Source: Gammaproteobacteria bacterium (GTDB lineage: Bacteria > Pseudomonadota > Gammaproteobacteria > Steroidobacterales > Steroidobacteraceae). Taken from it: 17,727 nucleotides of DNA. Positions within the stretch are counted from its first letter, which is position 1. Each line of letters begins with the position of its first letter. The translations under genes and the position numbers were made by a program. Where the stretch lies: NCBI GenBank assembly GCA_005877965.1, contig VBNP01000127.1, positions 1 to 17,727 of the forward strand, read 5' to 3'. Shown here piece after piece: positions 9,003 to 15,397 of the stretch. The notes beneath the pieces are model-generated. The model was not told the origin of the DNA. It did no database searches and was given only the letters and a program-made list of their open reading frames with translations.

Positions 9003-9030
9003 GGTTATCTACGCTCGCTTGCGCATAACC
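9003..9030. repeat. Inverted repeat GGTTAT-N16-ATAACC
   Basis: A perfect 6-bp inverted repeat with a 16-bp spacer, just upstream of the ribosome site at 9033. It stands out by its AT-rich arms in GC-rich surroundings. It could be an operator for a dimeric repressor of the downstream gene, or chance. Confidence 0.4.
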
Positions 9031-9032
9031 CC

Positions 9033-9037
9033 GGAGG
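9033..9037 (+). promoter_or_regulatory. Ribosome binding site that sets the TTG start
   Basis: A consensus GGAGG with 8 nt to TTG at 9046. This favours TTG 9046 over the upstream TTG at 8986 for the uncharacterised gene. Confidence 0.6.
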
Positions 9038-9045
9038 TGTGCGCC

Positions 9046-10038
9046 TTGCGACTGTTGGACCATATCGCGCAGTGCACGCAGCCTTTCATGGTGCGCGAGG
9101 ACGGGGGCGGCCTCTGGCGGCTCACTGGCGCCGGTGACTTCGCGCTGTCGCTGGCGCGCTGCCCATTGCGCTACGTTCTCGCCGAGGACCTGGTGCGCAC
9201 CTGCACGGCGCTCGCCTATTCGGGCGGCGATGAGCTCTCCGGCTGCCTCGACCTGCTGCACATTCCCGCCGAGCGGCTGTGGATCGAGTGGGACGATGGC
9301 GCGCGGCGCGAGGAGCTGTCGCAGGCCCTGCCGCAGTGCGCCCCCGGCGGCGCCGCGGACGTCGTGCGCGCCGGAACCCTGATATCCGCGCACCCGCGCG
9401 GCCGCTCGGGAAGCCTGCGCACCTTCTGGCTGACACGCGCGCAGCCGCAGGAGCCGCTGCTGGCATCGGTCGAGACGCTGCTCGATCTCGATGGCGGCTT
9501 GTCCGGTGCCCCGACCAGCGCGCTGCTGGATGGACAGACGGTCGCGGTGCGCGATCCCAGCAACCAGCAGCGGGACGATCTGCTGCAATGTGCGGGCTTC
9601 CGCCTCGACCCGTCTTGGCAGCGCTATTACCAGAGCGCGGCATGCAGCGCGGCCACCCGCGCCCAGGTCATCCAGCACTCGCTCGCGGCGGTGGCCTTCG
9701 ACGTGCCGATATTGCTGGCGCTGTTCCTGCTGATGGCCATTCGCGCCGATCTGGTGCAGATGCCGGTGCGGCCGGTGCGACTGAACGCCAAGCGCGTGCG
9801 GCTCGGCAAGCGCCCGCTGCTCGAGCACATCGAAGTGTCGTCGCCGGTGTTCGCGAGCGCGCCGCTGGGCCGCGCCGAGGGTCCGGCCGCGGCGCGCCGC
9901 GCCCCGCGCTTCCACCACGTGCGCGGCCACATCGTCCGGCGGCGCAACACGGTCTACTGGCGCGGCCCGCACTGGCGCGGCCACGTGCGCCTGGGGAGCG
10001 TGCGCAGCCGCACGGTGGAGCTGCGGATTCCGGGCTGA
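9046..10038 (+). CDS. Uncharacterised protein with conserved C-terminal basic motif
   Basis: A protein of about 330 residues that I do not recognise by function. The start is taken as TTG at 9046 because of the consensus ribosome site; the frame is open from a TTG at 8986, which would give 350 residues. There is no signal peptide. One hydrophobic stretch lies at about residues 218-231 (VPILLALFLLMAIR). The last 43 residues have a regular pattern of the form HHVRGHxVRR...VYWRGPHWRG...RLGSVRSRTVEL, which resembles the tail of hypothetical proteins common in alphaproteobacteria and other proteobacteria (from memory, not searched). The alternation of His, Arg and Trp suggests a small beta-rich nucleic-acid-binding or structural domain, but this is inference. 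It is a single-gene unit, divergent from the TonB receptor, with only 3 nt between its stop and that of the convergent response regulator. Coding is supported by codon periodicity and lack of a better frame. Confidence 0.7.
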   Translation: MRLLDHIAQCTQPFMVREDGGGLWRLTGAGDFALSLARCPLRYVLAEDLVRTCTALAYSGGDELSGCLDLLHIPAERLWIEWDDGARREELSQALPQCAPGGAADVVRAGTLISAHPRGRSGSLRTFWLTRAQPQEPLLASVETLLDLDGGLSGAPTSALLDGQTVAVRDPSNQQRDDLLQCAGFRLDPSWQRYYQSAACSAATRAQVIQHSLAAVAFDVPILLALFLLMAIRADLVQMPVRPVRLNAKRVRLGKRPLLEHIEVSSPVFASAPLGRAEGPAAARRAPRFHHVRGHIVRRRNTVYWRGPHWRGHVRLGSVRSRTVELRIPG

Positions 10039-10041
10039 GTC

Positions 10042-10797
10042 TCAGCCGAGCAGAAACGGCGCCAGGCGCTCCCGGTAGCGCCGGCTGAGCGTGAGGCGGG
10101 TGCCGCGGCGCAGTATCAACTCGTAATCGCCGTGAAACAGCGGGTGCATCTCGGCGATGTGCTCGACATTGACGAGGGTTGAGCGGTGCACGCGCACGAA
10201 CGACGCCGGATCCAGCCGGCCCTCGAGCGAGCCGAGTGACTGGCGAAACGAGAAGCAGCGTCCACCGGCGTAGATCTTCACGTGCTTCGCCGCCGCCTGC
10301 ACGAACTCGATGTCGCGCATCGCCAGCACCACGACCTTGCCGCGCTCCGAGAGCAGCAGCCGGGCGCGTCCGGCGGCCAGCGACGGCCGCGGCGCGGCGG
10401 ACACGGTGCCCGGCTGGCGCGTGGCGGAAATCAGCGACTTGGCGCGCGCCACGGCGCGCGCGAAACGCTCGTCGTCGAAGGGCTTGAGGATGTAGTCGAT
10501 CGCGCCGACACCGAACGCGTCCATGGAGCGATCCGAATAGGCGGTCACGAAGATGATATACGGATTCACCCCCTGCTCGGCGCATGCCGCCACCAGCTCG
10601 AAGCCATCGAGCTCGGGCATGCGGATGTCGAGCAGCATCAGTTGCGGCGCCAGCTTTGGGGCGTGCGCGGCGGCCTCGGTCGCCGAGCTGAACGTGCCCA
10701 CGATGTTGATGTCGGGGTCATCGCGCAGCAGCCGCACCACGCGCTTGCGCGCCAGCGGCTCGTCATCCACCACGAGTGTCGGGATTGCGCCGCTCAC
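10042..10797 (-). CDS. LytTR-family response regulator
   Basis: A 251-residue two-component regulator that binds DNA through a C-terminal LytTR domain. The receiver domain (about 5-122) shows the acidic pair D11-D12 (VVDDEP), the phospho-acceptor D57 (MLLDIRMPELDG), T85 (FVTAYS) and K105 (LKPF). The LytTR domain spans about 147-249, with the typical AAKHVKIYAG, SFRQSLGSLEGRL, FVRVHRSTLVN and LTLSRRYRERL segments. The GTG start at 10797 overlaps the TGA of the upstream kinase (GTGA), so the two are translationally coupled. Upstream in-frame codons belong to the kinase's coding region in another frame and are not used. It is probably phosphorylated by the adjacent kinase, and could also serve the second LytS-type kinase at 4368-5504. 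Its stop is 3 nt from the convergent neighbour's stop. Confidence 0.93.
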   Translation of the reverse strand: MSGAIPTLVVDDEPLARKRVVRLLRDDPDINIVGTFSSATEAAAHAPKLAPQLMLLDIRMPELDGFELVAACAEQGVNPYIIFVTAYSDRSMDAFGVGAIDYILKPFDDERFARAVARAKSLISATRQPGTVSAAPRPSLAAGRARLLLSERGKVVVLAMRDIEFVQAAAKHVKIYAGGRCFSFRQSLGSLEGRLDPASFVRVHRSTLVNVEHIAEMHPLFHGDYELILRRGTRLTLSRRYRERLAPFLLG

Positions 10798-11936
10798 GAG
10801 GGCGACACCTCCGGCAATCCCGGTCCGGCGACCCGCCGCAGCGGCAGATCGAGGAAGGCGCTGGTACCACCGTGCCGGTCGGGTCCGATGGTGAGCCGCG
10901 CATCGCCGTTGTAGGCTGCGCACAGCCGCAGGTCGACATTGGTCAGCCCGTGACCATAGTCGGCTGGCTTCAGATCGCGCGGCAGTTGCGGGCTGCTGTT
11001 GTTCACGACGATGCACAGCCGCTCGGCCACCACCGACGCCGCGACCCGCACTCGCAGGGCCGGTCCGCCGTCCTTGCGGCCGTGCTCGATGGCGTTTTCC
11101 GCCAGCGGTTGCAAGAGCAGCGAAGGCAGGTAGATGCCCAGCGACTCGGAGCTCGCGTCGATGGAGATGCTCAGGCGATCGGAGAAGCGCGTCTGCTGCA
11201 CGGCCAGGTACGCCTCGAGGCCGGTCAGTTCGGTGGCCACGTCCACCCAGGGCCAGTGGCTGCTCTCCAGGGCGTGGCGCAGAAAATCACCGAGTCGCGC
11301 GAGCATGATAGCCGCCTGCTTGGGACTGTCGTCGATCAGCACGCTGATGGCATGCAGTGCATTGAACAGGAAGTGCGGTTGCAGCTGGGCCGACAGCATC
11401 GCCATGCGCGCCGCCGCATAAGCGCTCGTCAGTTCCGCGGCGCGCACCGCTTCGCGGTGATGGCGGCGCGCCACCAGCACCAGCGCGATCGCACACAGGC
11501 CGAGCACGTACGGCGGCAGGAAGAACCGCAGCGGCGTCGTCCAGAATTCCCACTCCGGCGAAGGCGATGCCCAGGCCTCGAGCGTGTCGCGCATGTCGAC
11601 CCAATGCCCGTCCACGAAACCGGCCACGAGCGCCAGCGCGACCGGTGCCAAGGCGACGACGGCCAGCGCCAGCAGCGAGTTGGCCATCGCGACCCGCGCG
11701 CGCCCCCATACACTCGCCGGCCATCCCATGGCGATGGCGAGGCGGTAAGCGGGCGCCGCGGCGAGAAACACCAGCAGGTGCTGCGCTGCGCGGGCGCGGC
11801 TGGTGACGACGTACATGCCGCCCATCATGGTGCCGCTCGCCTGCAGCATCCACAGCAGCGCCGTACCGGTGACGACCAGCCAGCACAGCCCGCCGACACT
11901 CCAGATCACCGTCCACGGGCCGGGTTCCGCCGGCAT
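10794..11936 (-). CDS. LytS-type sensor histidine kinase, partner of the LytTR regulator
   Basis: A 380-residue inner-membrane kinase (His_kinase PF06580 plus HATPase_c). Hydrophobic segments lie at about 8-30, 50-70, 84-107 and 139-157. The H-box QPHFLFNALH carries H188 and the N-box PLAENAIEHG carries N281. The first G-box reads VVNNSS, with Asn in place of Asp, which occurs in this class; the second is YGHGLTNVDLRL. The frame is open to an ATG at 12011, but that start has no ribosome site, whereas the ATG at 11936 (MPAEPGPWTV) has GAGGTG 6 nt upstream and begins right before the first membrane segment. It is the first gene of a two-gene unit whose TGA overlaps the regulator's GTG. It shares domain layout and size with the kinase at 4368-5504, but the membrane parts differ, so the signals probably differ. 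Confidence 0.92.
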   Translation of the reverse strand: MPAEPGPWTVIWSVGGLCWLVVTGTALLWMLQASGTMMGGMYVVTSRARAAQHLLVFLAAAPAYRLAIAMGWPASVWGRARVAMANSLLALAVVALAPVALALVAGFVDGHWVDMRDTLEAWASPSPEWEFWTTPLRFFLPPYVLGLCAIALVLVARRHHREAVRAAELTSAYAAARMAMLSAQLQPHFLFNALHAISVLIDDSPKQAAIMLARLGDFLRHALESSHWPWVDVATELTGLEAYLAVQQTRFSDRLSISIDASSESLGIYLPSLLLQPLAENAIEHGRKDGGPALRVRVAASVVAERLCIVVNNSSPQLPRDLKPADYGHGLTNVDLRLCAAYNGDARLTIGPDRHGGTSAFLDLPLRRVAGPGLPEVSPS

Positions 11937-12117
11937 CAGGCGCACCTCAGTGCTCTGCGGCGTCCCGGCATATGACGAGGGCCGTCGGTGCGCGGGCTGC
12001 GGCAACTCCATGTCGGGAAGTCAAGGAGGGAATCAACCCAGGAGTTCAGCGGACTGGCGCGAGCGGGACTCGCCACGGCGCAAACGGCAGCGATGCCGGC
12101 GTCGCGGACCGGCCGCC

Positions 12118-12174
12118 CGCAAGCGGCTGATCCGGCTGGGAGATTACAGGGCGGTGGGAGGATCCGGCCCTCGT
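12118..12174 (+). repeat. Intergenic repeat, copy 2
   Basis: The second copy of the element at 4261-4317. It starts CGCAAGCGGCTGATCCGGCT, continues GGGAGATTACAG and GGCGGTGGGAGG, and ends GGCCCTCGT. It lies in the divergent gap between the LytS/LytTR operon and phaB, in the same plus-strand orientation as copy 1. Both copies lie near the 5' end of a LytS-type kinase gene but in opposite orientation relative to that gene, so a simple shared promoter element is not supported. Confidence 0.75.
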
Positions 12175-12236
12175 GGGCCGATCGGCGCGGAGGTCCTTCC
12201 ACGACGCGCACCGTGAAGGCGGGTGTTTTCGCGTAC

Positions 12237-12265
12237 TTGCGTCGTATTGGGAACGCGACTAAAAA
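12237..12265 (+). promoter_or_regulatory. Possible sigma-70 promoter of phaB
   Basis: TTGCGT (12237-12242), a 17-nt spacer and TAAAAA (12260-12265), about 35 nt upstream of the phaB ATG. Both boxes are imperfect; the spacing and the locally low GC support it. Confidence 0.35.
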
Positions 12266-12300
12266 TCAGCGCATTGATCTGCAAAGAACGCGGGGCAGCC

Positions 12301-13050
12301 ATGGGATCAGATCCGACGCGCATCGCATACGTCACCGGGGGCATGGGGGGCATCGGCACGGCCATCTGCCGGCGCCTGTGCAAGGAGGGGCACACAGTCA
12401 TCGCGGGCTGCGGCCCAGGGTCCGCGCGCAAGGATCGCTGGCTGAGCGAGATGCGCGCCGAGGGCTGTAACCTCCACGCTTCCGAGGGCAACGTGTCGGA
12501 TTGGGATTCGACCAAGCGCGCCTTCGATGCCGCGCGCGCCGAGGTGGGCGAGATCGATATCCTGGTGAATAACGCCGGCATCACCCGCGATGGCATGTTC
12601 CAGAAGATGACCAACGAGGCCTGGCACGCGGTCATCGAGACCAATCTGAACTCGCTGTTCCACGTCACCAAGCAGGTGATCGACGGCATGCTCGCGCGCG
12701 GCTGGGGCCGGATCGTCAACATCTCCTCTGTGAACGGCCAGCGCGGCCAGTTCGGTCAGACCAATTACTCGACCGCCAAGGCGGGCATCCATGGTTTCAC
12801 CATGGCCCTGGCCCAGGAAGTCGCCGCGCGCGGCGTCACCGTCAACACCGTGTCGCCCGGATATATCGGCACCGACATGGTACGGGCCATCAAACCCGAC
12901 CGGCTCGAGAGAATCGTCAGCGGCATCCCGGTCAAGCGGCTCGGAGAACCGGAAGAGATCGCCTCGATCGTCGCCTGGCTGGTGAGCAACGAGTCCGCCT
13001 TCGCCACCGGCGCCGACTTCTCGTTGAACGGCGGTCTGCACATGGGCTGA
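12301..13050 (+). CDS. phaB: Acetoacetyl-CoA reductase PhaB
   Basis: A 249-residue cytosolic short-chain dehydrogenase that reduces acetoacetyl-CoA to (R)-3-hydroxybutyryl-CoA with NADPH, for polyhydroxyalkanoate synthesis. It is close to Cupriavidus PhaB along its whole length, as I remember that sequence: RIAYVTGGMGGIGTAIC, ASEGNVSDWDSTK, NNAGITRDGMFQKMT, GWGRIVNISSVNGQRGQFGQ, TGADFSLNGGLHMG. The cofactor motif TGGMGGIG is at 12-19, NNAG at 90-93, and the catalytic N115, S143, Y156 and K160 are present. The ATG at 12301 has GGGG upstream and matches the family start; an ATG at 12223 would add 26 unrelated residues. No phaA or phaC lies in the window, so it is a detached copy. The next gene follows after 36 nt on the same strand and is probably co-transcribed. 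Confidence 0.93.
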   Translation: MGSDPTRIAYVTGGMGGIGTAICRRLCKEGHTVIAGCGPGSARKDRWLSEMRAEGCNLHASEGNVSDWDSTKRAFDAARAEVGEIDILVNNAGITRDGMFQKMTNEAWHAVIETNLNSLFHVTKQVIDGMLARGWGRIVNISSVNGQRGQFGQTNYSTAKAGIHGFTMALAQEVAARGVTVNTVSPGYIGTDMVRAIKPDRLERIVSGIPVKRLGEPEEIASIVAWLVSNESAFATGADFSLNGGLHMG

Positions 13051-13086
13051 CGCCCCGGGACCGGAATTGCCAGCGCCGCAAGCCCT

Positions 13087-14073
13087 GTGTTGAAAGTCTG
13101 TGTAGTCGGCGCGGGCGCCATCGGCGGCTTCCTTGGCACGCGCCTCGCGGCAGCCGGCGAGGCCAGCGTCGCGGTGCTGGCACGCGGCGCGACGCTGGTG
13201 GCCCTGCGCGATCACGGCTGGAGGCTGCAGGAGGGGGCCACATTACTGCAGGCGCCCGCGGCCACGGCGAGCGATGACCCGCATGCCCTCGGACCCCAGG
13301 ATCTCATCATTCTCACTGTGAAGGGCCAGGCGCTGCCGGCCCTTGCACCCACGCTTGCACCCCTCATCGCGGCTGACACCCTGGTGCTGCCCGCGATGAA
13401 CGGTGTGCCGTGGTGGTTCAGCGACGGGATCGCGGCGCTCGGGGCACGCCCGCTCGAGAGCGTCGACCCCGGCGGCGGCATCGCCGCGGCGATACCCGGA
13501 CGGCGGGTCGTCGGCTGCGTGGTGCACGCGAGCGCCGCGACCGCCGCGCCGGGCATCACGCTGCACCGCATGGGACGAGGCCTGATCATCGGCGAACCCG
13601 CCGGCGGGGATTCCGCGCGCGTGCGCGCGCTCGGCGCGCTGCTCACGCGTGCCGGTTTCGACGTGACCTGCTCGCAGCGCATCCGCTACGACATCTGGTA
13701 CAAGCTGTGGGGCAACATGACCATGAATCCGGTCTCGGCGCTGACCGGCGCGACTATGGACCGGGTACTCGACGATGCCCTGGTGCGTGACTTCTGCTCC
13801 CGCGCCATGGCCGAGGCCGCCGCCATCGGCGCGCGCATCGGCTGCGAGGTGCGCGAGTCACCGGAGGACCGGCACGCCGTGACGCGCAGACTCGGCGCTT
13901 CCAAGACCTCGATGCTGCAGGACCTCGAAGCGCTGCGTCCGCTCGAGCTCGACGCACTCATCGGCGCGGTGCGTGAAATCGGTGAGCGTGTCGGGGTCGC
14001 AACGCCCAATTGCGACGCCTTGTTCGGGCTCACGCGCCTGCTCGGACAAGTGCGTGGGCTGTATCCGCAATAG
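13087..14073 (+). CDS. Ketopantoate reductase (PanE/ApbA) family oxidoreductase
   Basis: A 328-residue NAD(P)H-dependent 2-dehydropantoate 2-reductase family protein. The Rossmann motif VGAGAIGG is at 7-14. LTVKGQ (76-81) and NGVPWW (105-110) are family segments, and the catalytic lysine K206 lies in WYKLWGNMTMNPVSALTG with N210 and N214. The C-terminal SMLQD (275-279) and RPLELDALIG (284-293, E287) segments contact substrate and cofactor in this family. The length is slightly above the usual 290-310. The start is GTG 13087 or TTG 13090, both weakly supported by a ribosome site. The family is broad; many members are not true PanE, and with phaB as partner a different 2-keto or 3-keto substrate is possible. 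The stop is 1 nt from that of the convergent permease. Confidence 0.87.
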   Translation: MLKVCVVGAGAIGGFLGTRLAAAGEASVAVLARGATLVALRDHGWRLQEGATLLQAPAATASDDPHALGPQDLIILTVKGQALPALAPTLAPLIAADTLVLPAMNGVPWWFSDGIAALGARPLESVDPGGGIAAAIPGRRVVGCVVHASAATAAPGITLHRMGRGLIIGEPAGGDSARVRALGALLTRAGFDVTCSQRIRYDIWYKLWGNMTMNPVSALTGATMDRVLDDALVRDFCSRAMAEAAAIGARIGCEVRESPEDRHAVTRRLGASKTSMLQDLEALRPLELDALIGAVREIGERVGVATPNCDALFGLTRLLGQVRGLYPQ

Positions 14074-14074
14074 C

Positions 14075-15397
14075 TCAGCTCGCGCGCGCTTGGTCCTCGC
14101 GAATGCTGGCGCCGCTGGTCCACAAGTGCCACGCAGCCCAGAACCCGGCGGGCGCGAGCATGAGCAGCGCCCAGCGCAATGACTCCGATCCGGCGCCGAA
14201 GGAGGCCGCAAACCAGTCGCTCAGCCAGCCGATGATACCCGGCGCCAGGATGAGATTCGCGGCGTTGGCGGTGAACAGCAGAATCGCGCACGCCGTGGCG
14301 CGCATGTTGGCCGGCATCACGTTCTGCAGCAGTCCCAGTATCGGCCCGATGTAGAAGTACACCGACGGCACGAAGATCCACAGCAGCACGGTCGCCGCCT
14401 TCTCCGACAGCACCCCATAGAGAATGATGGAGGGAACGGTGGTCAGCGCCGTGACCCAGCCGAGCAGGCGTGTCACGTAGCGCGGATCCGCGGCCGAGCG
14501 CCGCCCCACGAGCCAGGCGGCGAGCAAGGTACCCGCCGTGCCCGCGATCAGATGCATGGGCCCGAGCAGCCGGCCGGCCTCACCCACCGTCATGTGATGC
14601 GAGCGCTGCAGGAAGGCGGGCGTCCACCACATGAGCCCCCAGCTCCAGAAAGTCGCCACCGAGCCCCCCAGGATCAGGTGAACTGCCGAGCGCTGCCGGG
14701 CGATGAAACGCAGCGCCGTCAGCAGCGAAACGGGCTGCCCTGCGGCGTCACCGGAATCGAGCTGGCCGCGGCGCGGCTCACGCACCGTCAGCCGCACCAG
14801 CAGCGCGACCAGCAGCCCCGGAATGCCGAGCACGAGAAACGCCGCCCGCCAGCCGCTGCGCTCGGCGACCGCCCCGGCCACCAGCGAGCCGAGCGCCGCC
14901 CCCAGGCACGTACCGAGCGCGTAGACGGTGTTGGCCATTGGGCGGCTCGCCGGGGGAAATTTGTCGGCGAGCATGGAGGTGGAAGGCGGCGTGCCGCCGG
15001 CTTCGCCTATGCCGACTCCGAAGCGCGCCAGCAGCAGCTGCCAGTAGTTCTGAGCGGCACCGCACAGGGCCGTCATCCCGGACCAGATGGCGAGTGCGAG
15101 CGCGAGAATGTTGCGGCGGTTGGCGCGATCGGCGAGCGCGGCGACCGGGATTCCGACCGTCACGTAGAACATCGCCAGCGCCCAGCCGGTGAGCAGGCCG
15201 ATGCCGGTGTCGGTGAGCCGGAACTCCTGCCGGATGGGTTCGAGGACCGTGGAGATCGAGAAGCGGTCCGCGATGTTGAGCGCGTAGACCACCGTCAGGA
15301 CCGCCAGCACGTACCAGCGGTCGCGCGGCGCGGTGGCTGCCGCCCCGGGCCCGGTGTCGCTCACCGGGTGCGGCGGCCGGAGCGGCGGGACATTCAC
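14075..15397 (-). CDS. Spinster-like MFS permease
   Basis: A 440-residue inner-membrane major facilitator superfamily transporter with about 12 hydrophobic segments. Early motifs match the bacterial spinster-like group: YALNIADRFSIST (38-50), LEPIRQEFRLTDTGIGLLTG (52-71), the loop ALADRANRRN (87-96) and LARFGVGIGEAGGTPPS (123-139). Members are linked to export or uptake of amphipathic organic molecules; the substrate is not known. The GTG at 15397 overlaps the TGA of the upstream D-aminoacylase (GTGA), as in the kinase/regulator pair, and is chosen for translational coupling; a GTG at 15364 is an alternative that still precedes the first membrane helix. The permease probably moves the substrate or product of the hydrolase. 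It is convergent with the PanE-like gene. Confidence 0.9.
   Translation of the reverse strand: MNVPPLRPPHPVSDTGPGAAATAPRDRWYVLAVLTVVYALNIADRFSISTVLEPIRQEFRLTDTGIGLLTGWALAMFYVTVGIPVAALADRANRRNILALALAIWSGMTALCGAAQNYWQLLLARFGVGIGEAGGTPPSTSMLADKFPPASRPMANTVYALGTCLGAALGSLVAGAVAERSGWRAAFLVLGIPGLLVALLVRLTVREPRRGQLDSGDAAGQPVSLLTALRFIARQRSAVHLILGGSVATFWSWGLMWWTPAFLQRSHHMTVGEAGRLLGPMHLIAGTAGTLLAAWLVGRRSAADPRYVTRLLGWVTALTTVPSIILYGVLSEKAATVLLWIFVPSVYFYIGPILGLLQNVMPANMRATACAILLFTANAANLILAPGIIGWLSDWFAASFGAGSESLRWALLMLAPAGFWAAWHLWTSGASIREDQARAS

Larger units (their letters stand above)
8692..9045. other. Divergent intergenic region between the TonB receptor and the uncharacterised gene
   Basis: A 354-bp gap of very GC-rich sequence. 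It holds the receptor ribosome site (8699-8705, minus), an inverted repeat at 9003-9030 and a perfect ribosome site at 9033-9037. Near-direct repeats GCGAGCGGAG and GCAAGCGGAG lie around 8809-8830. Open frames across it (for example 8688-8975 on minus) read only arginine-rich low-complexity sequence and are not called. No convincing sigma-70 boxes are seen. Confidence 0.6.
11937..12300. other. Divergent intergenic region between the kinase operon and phaB
   Basis: A 364-bp gap. It holds the kinase ribosome site (11943-11948, minus), copy 2 of the intergenic repeat (12118-12174) and a possible phaB promoter (12237-12265). A stray AAGGAGG at 12023-12029 on plus is followed by no start codon. 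No coding frame in the gap shows protein-like sequence. Confidence 0.6.

Noticed and set aside
11937..12011. A longer start (ATG 12011) for the second sensor kinase.
   Set aside because: There is no ribosome site before it, whereas the ATG at 11936 has GAGGTG at good spacing.
12023..12029. A consensus AAGGAGG on the plus strand.
   Set aside because: No start codon or protein-like frame follows at a usable distance.
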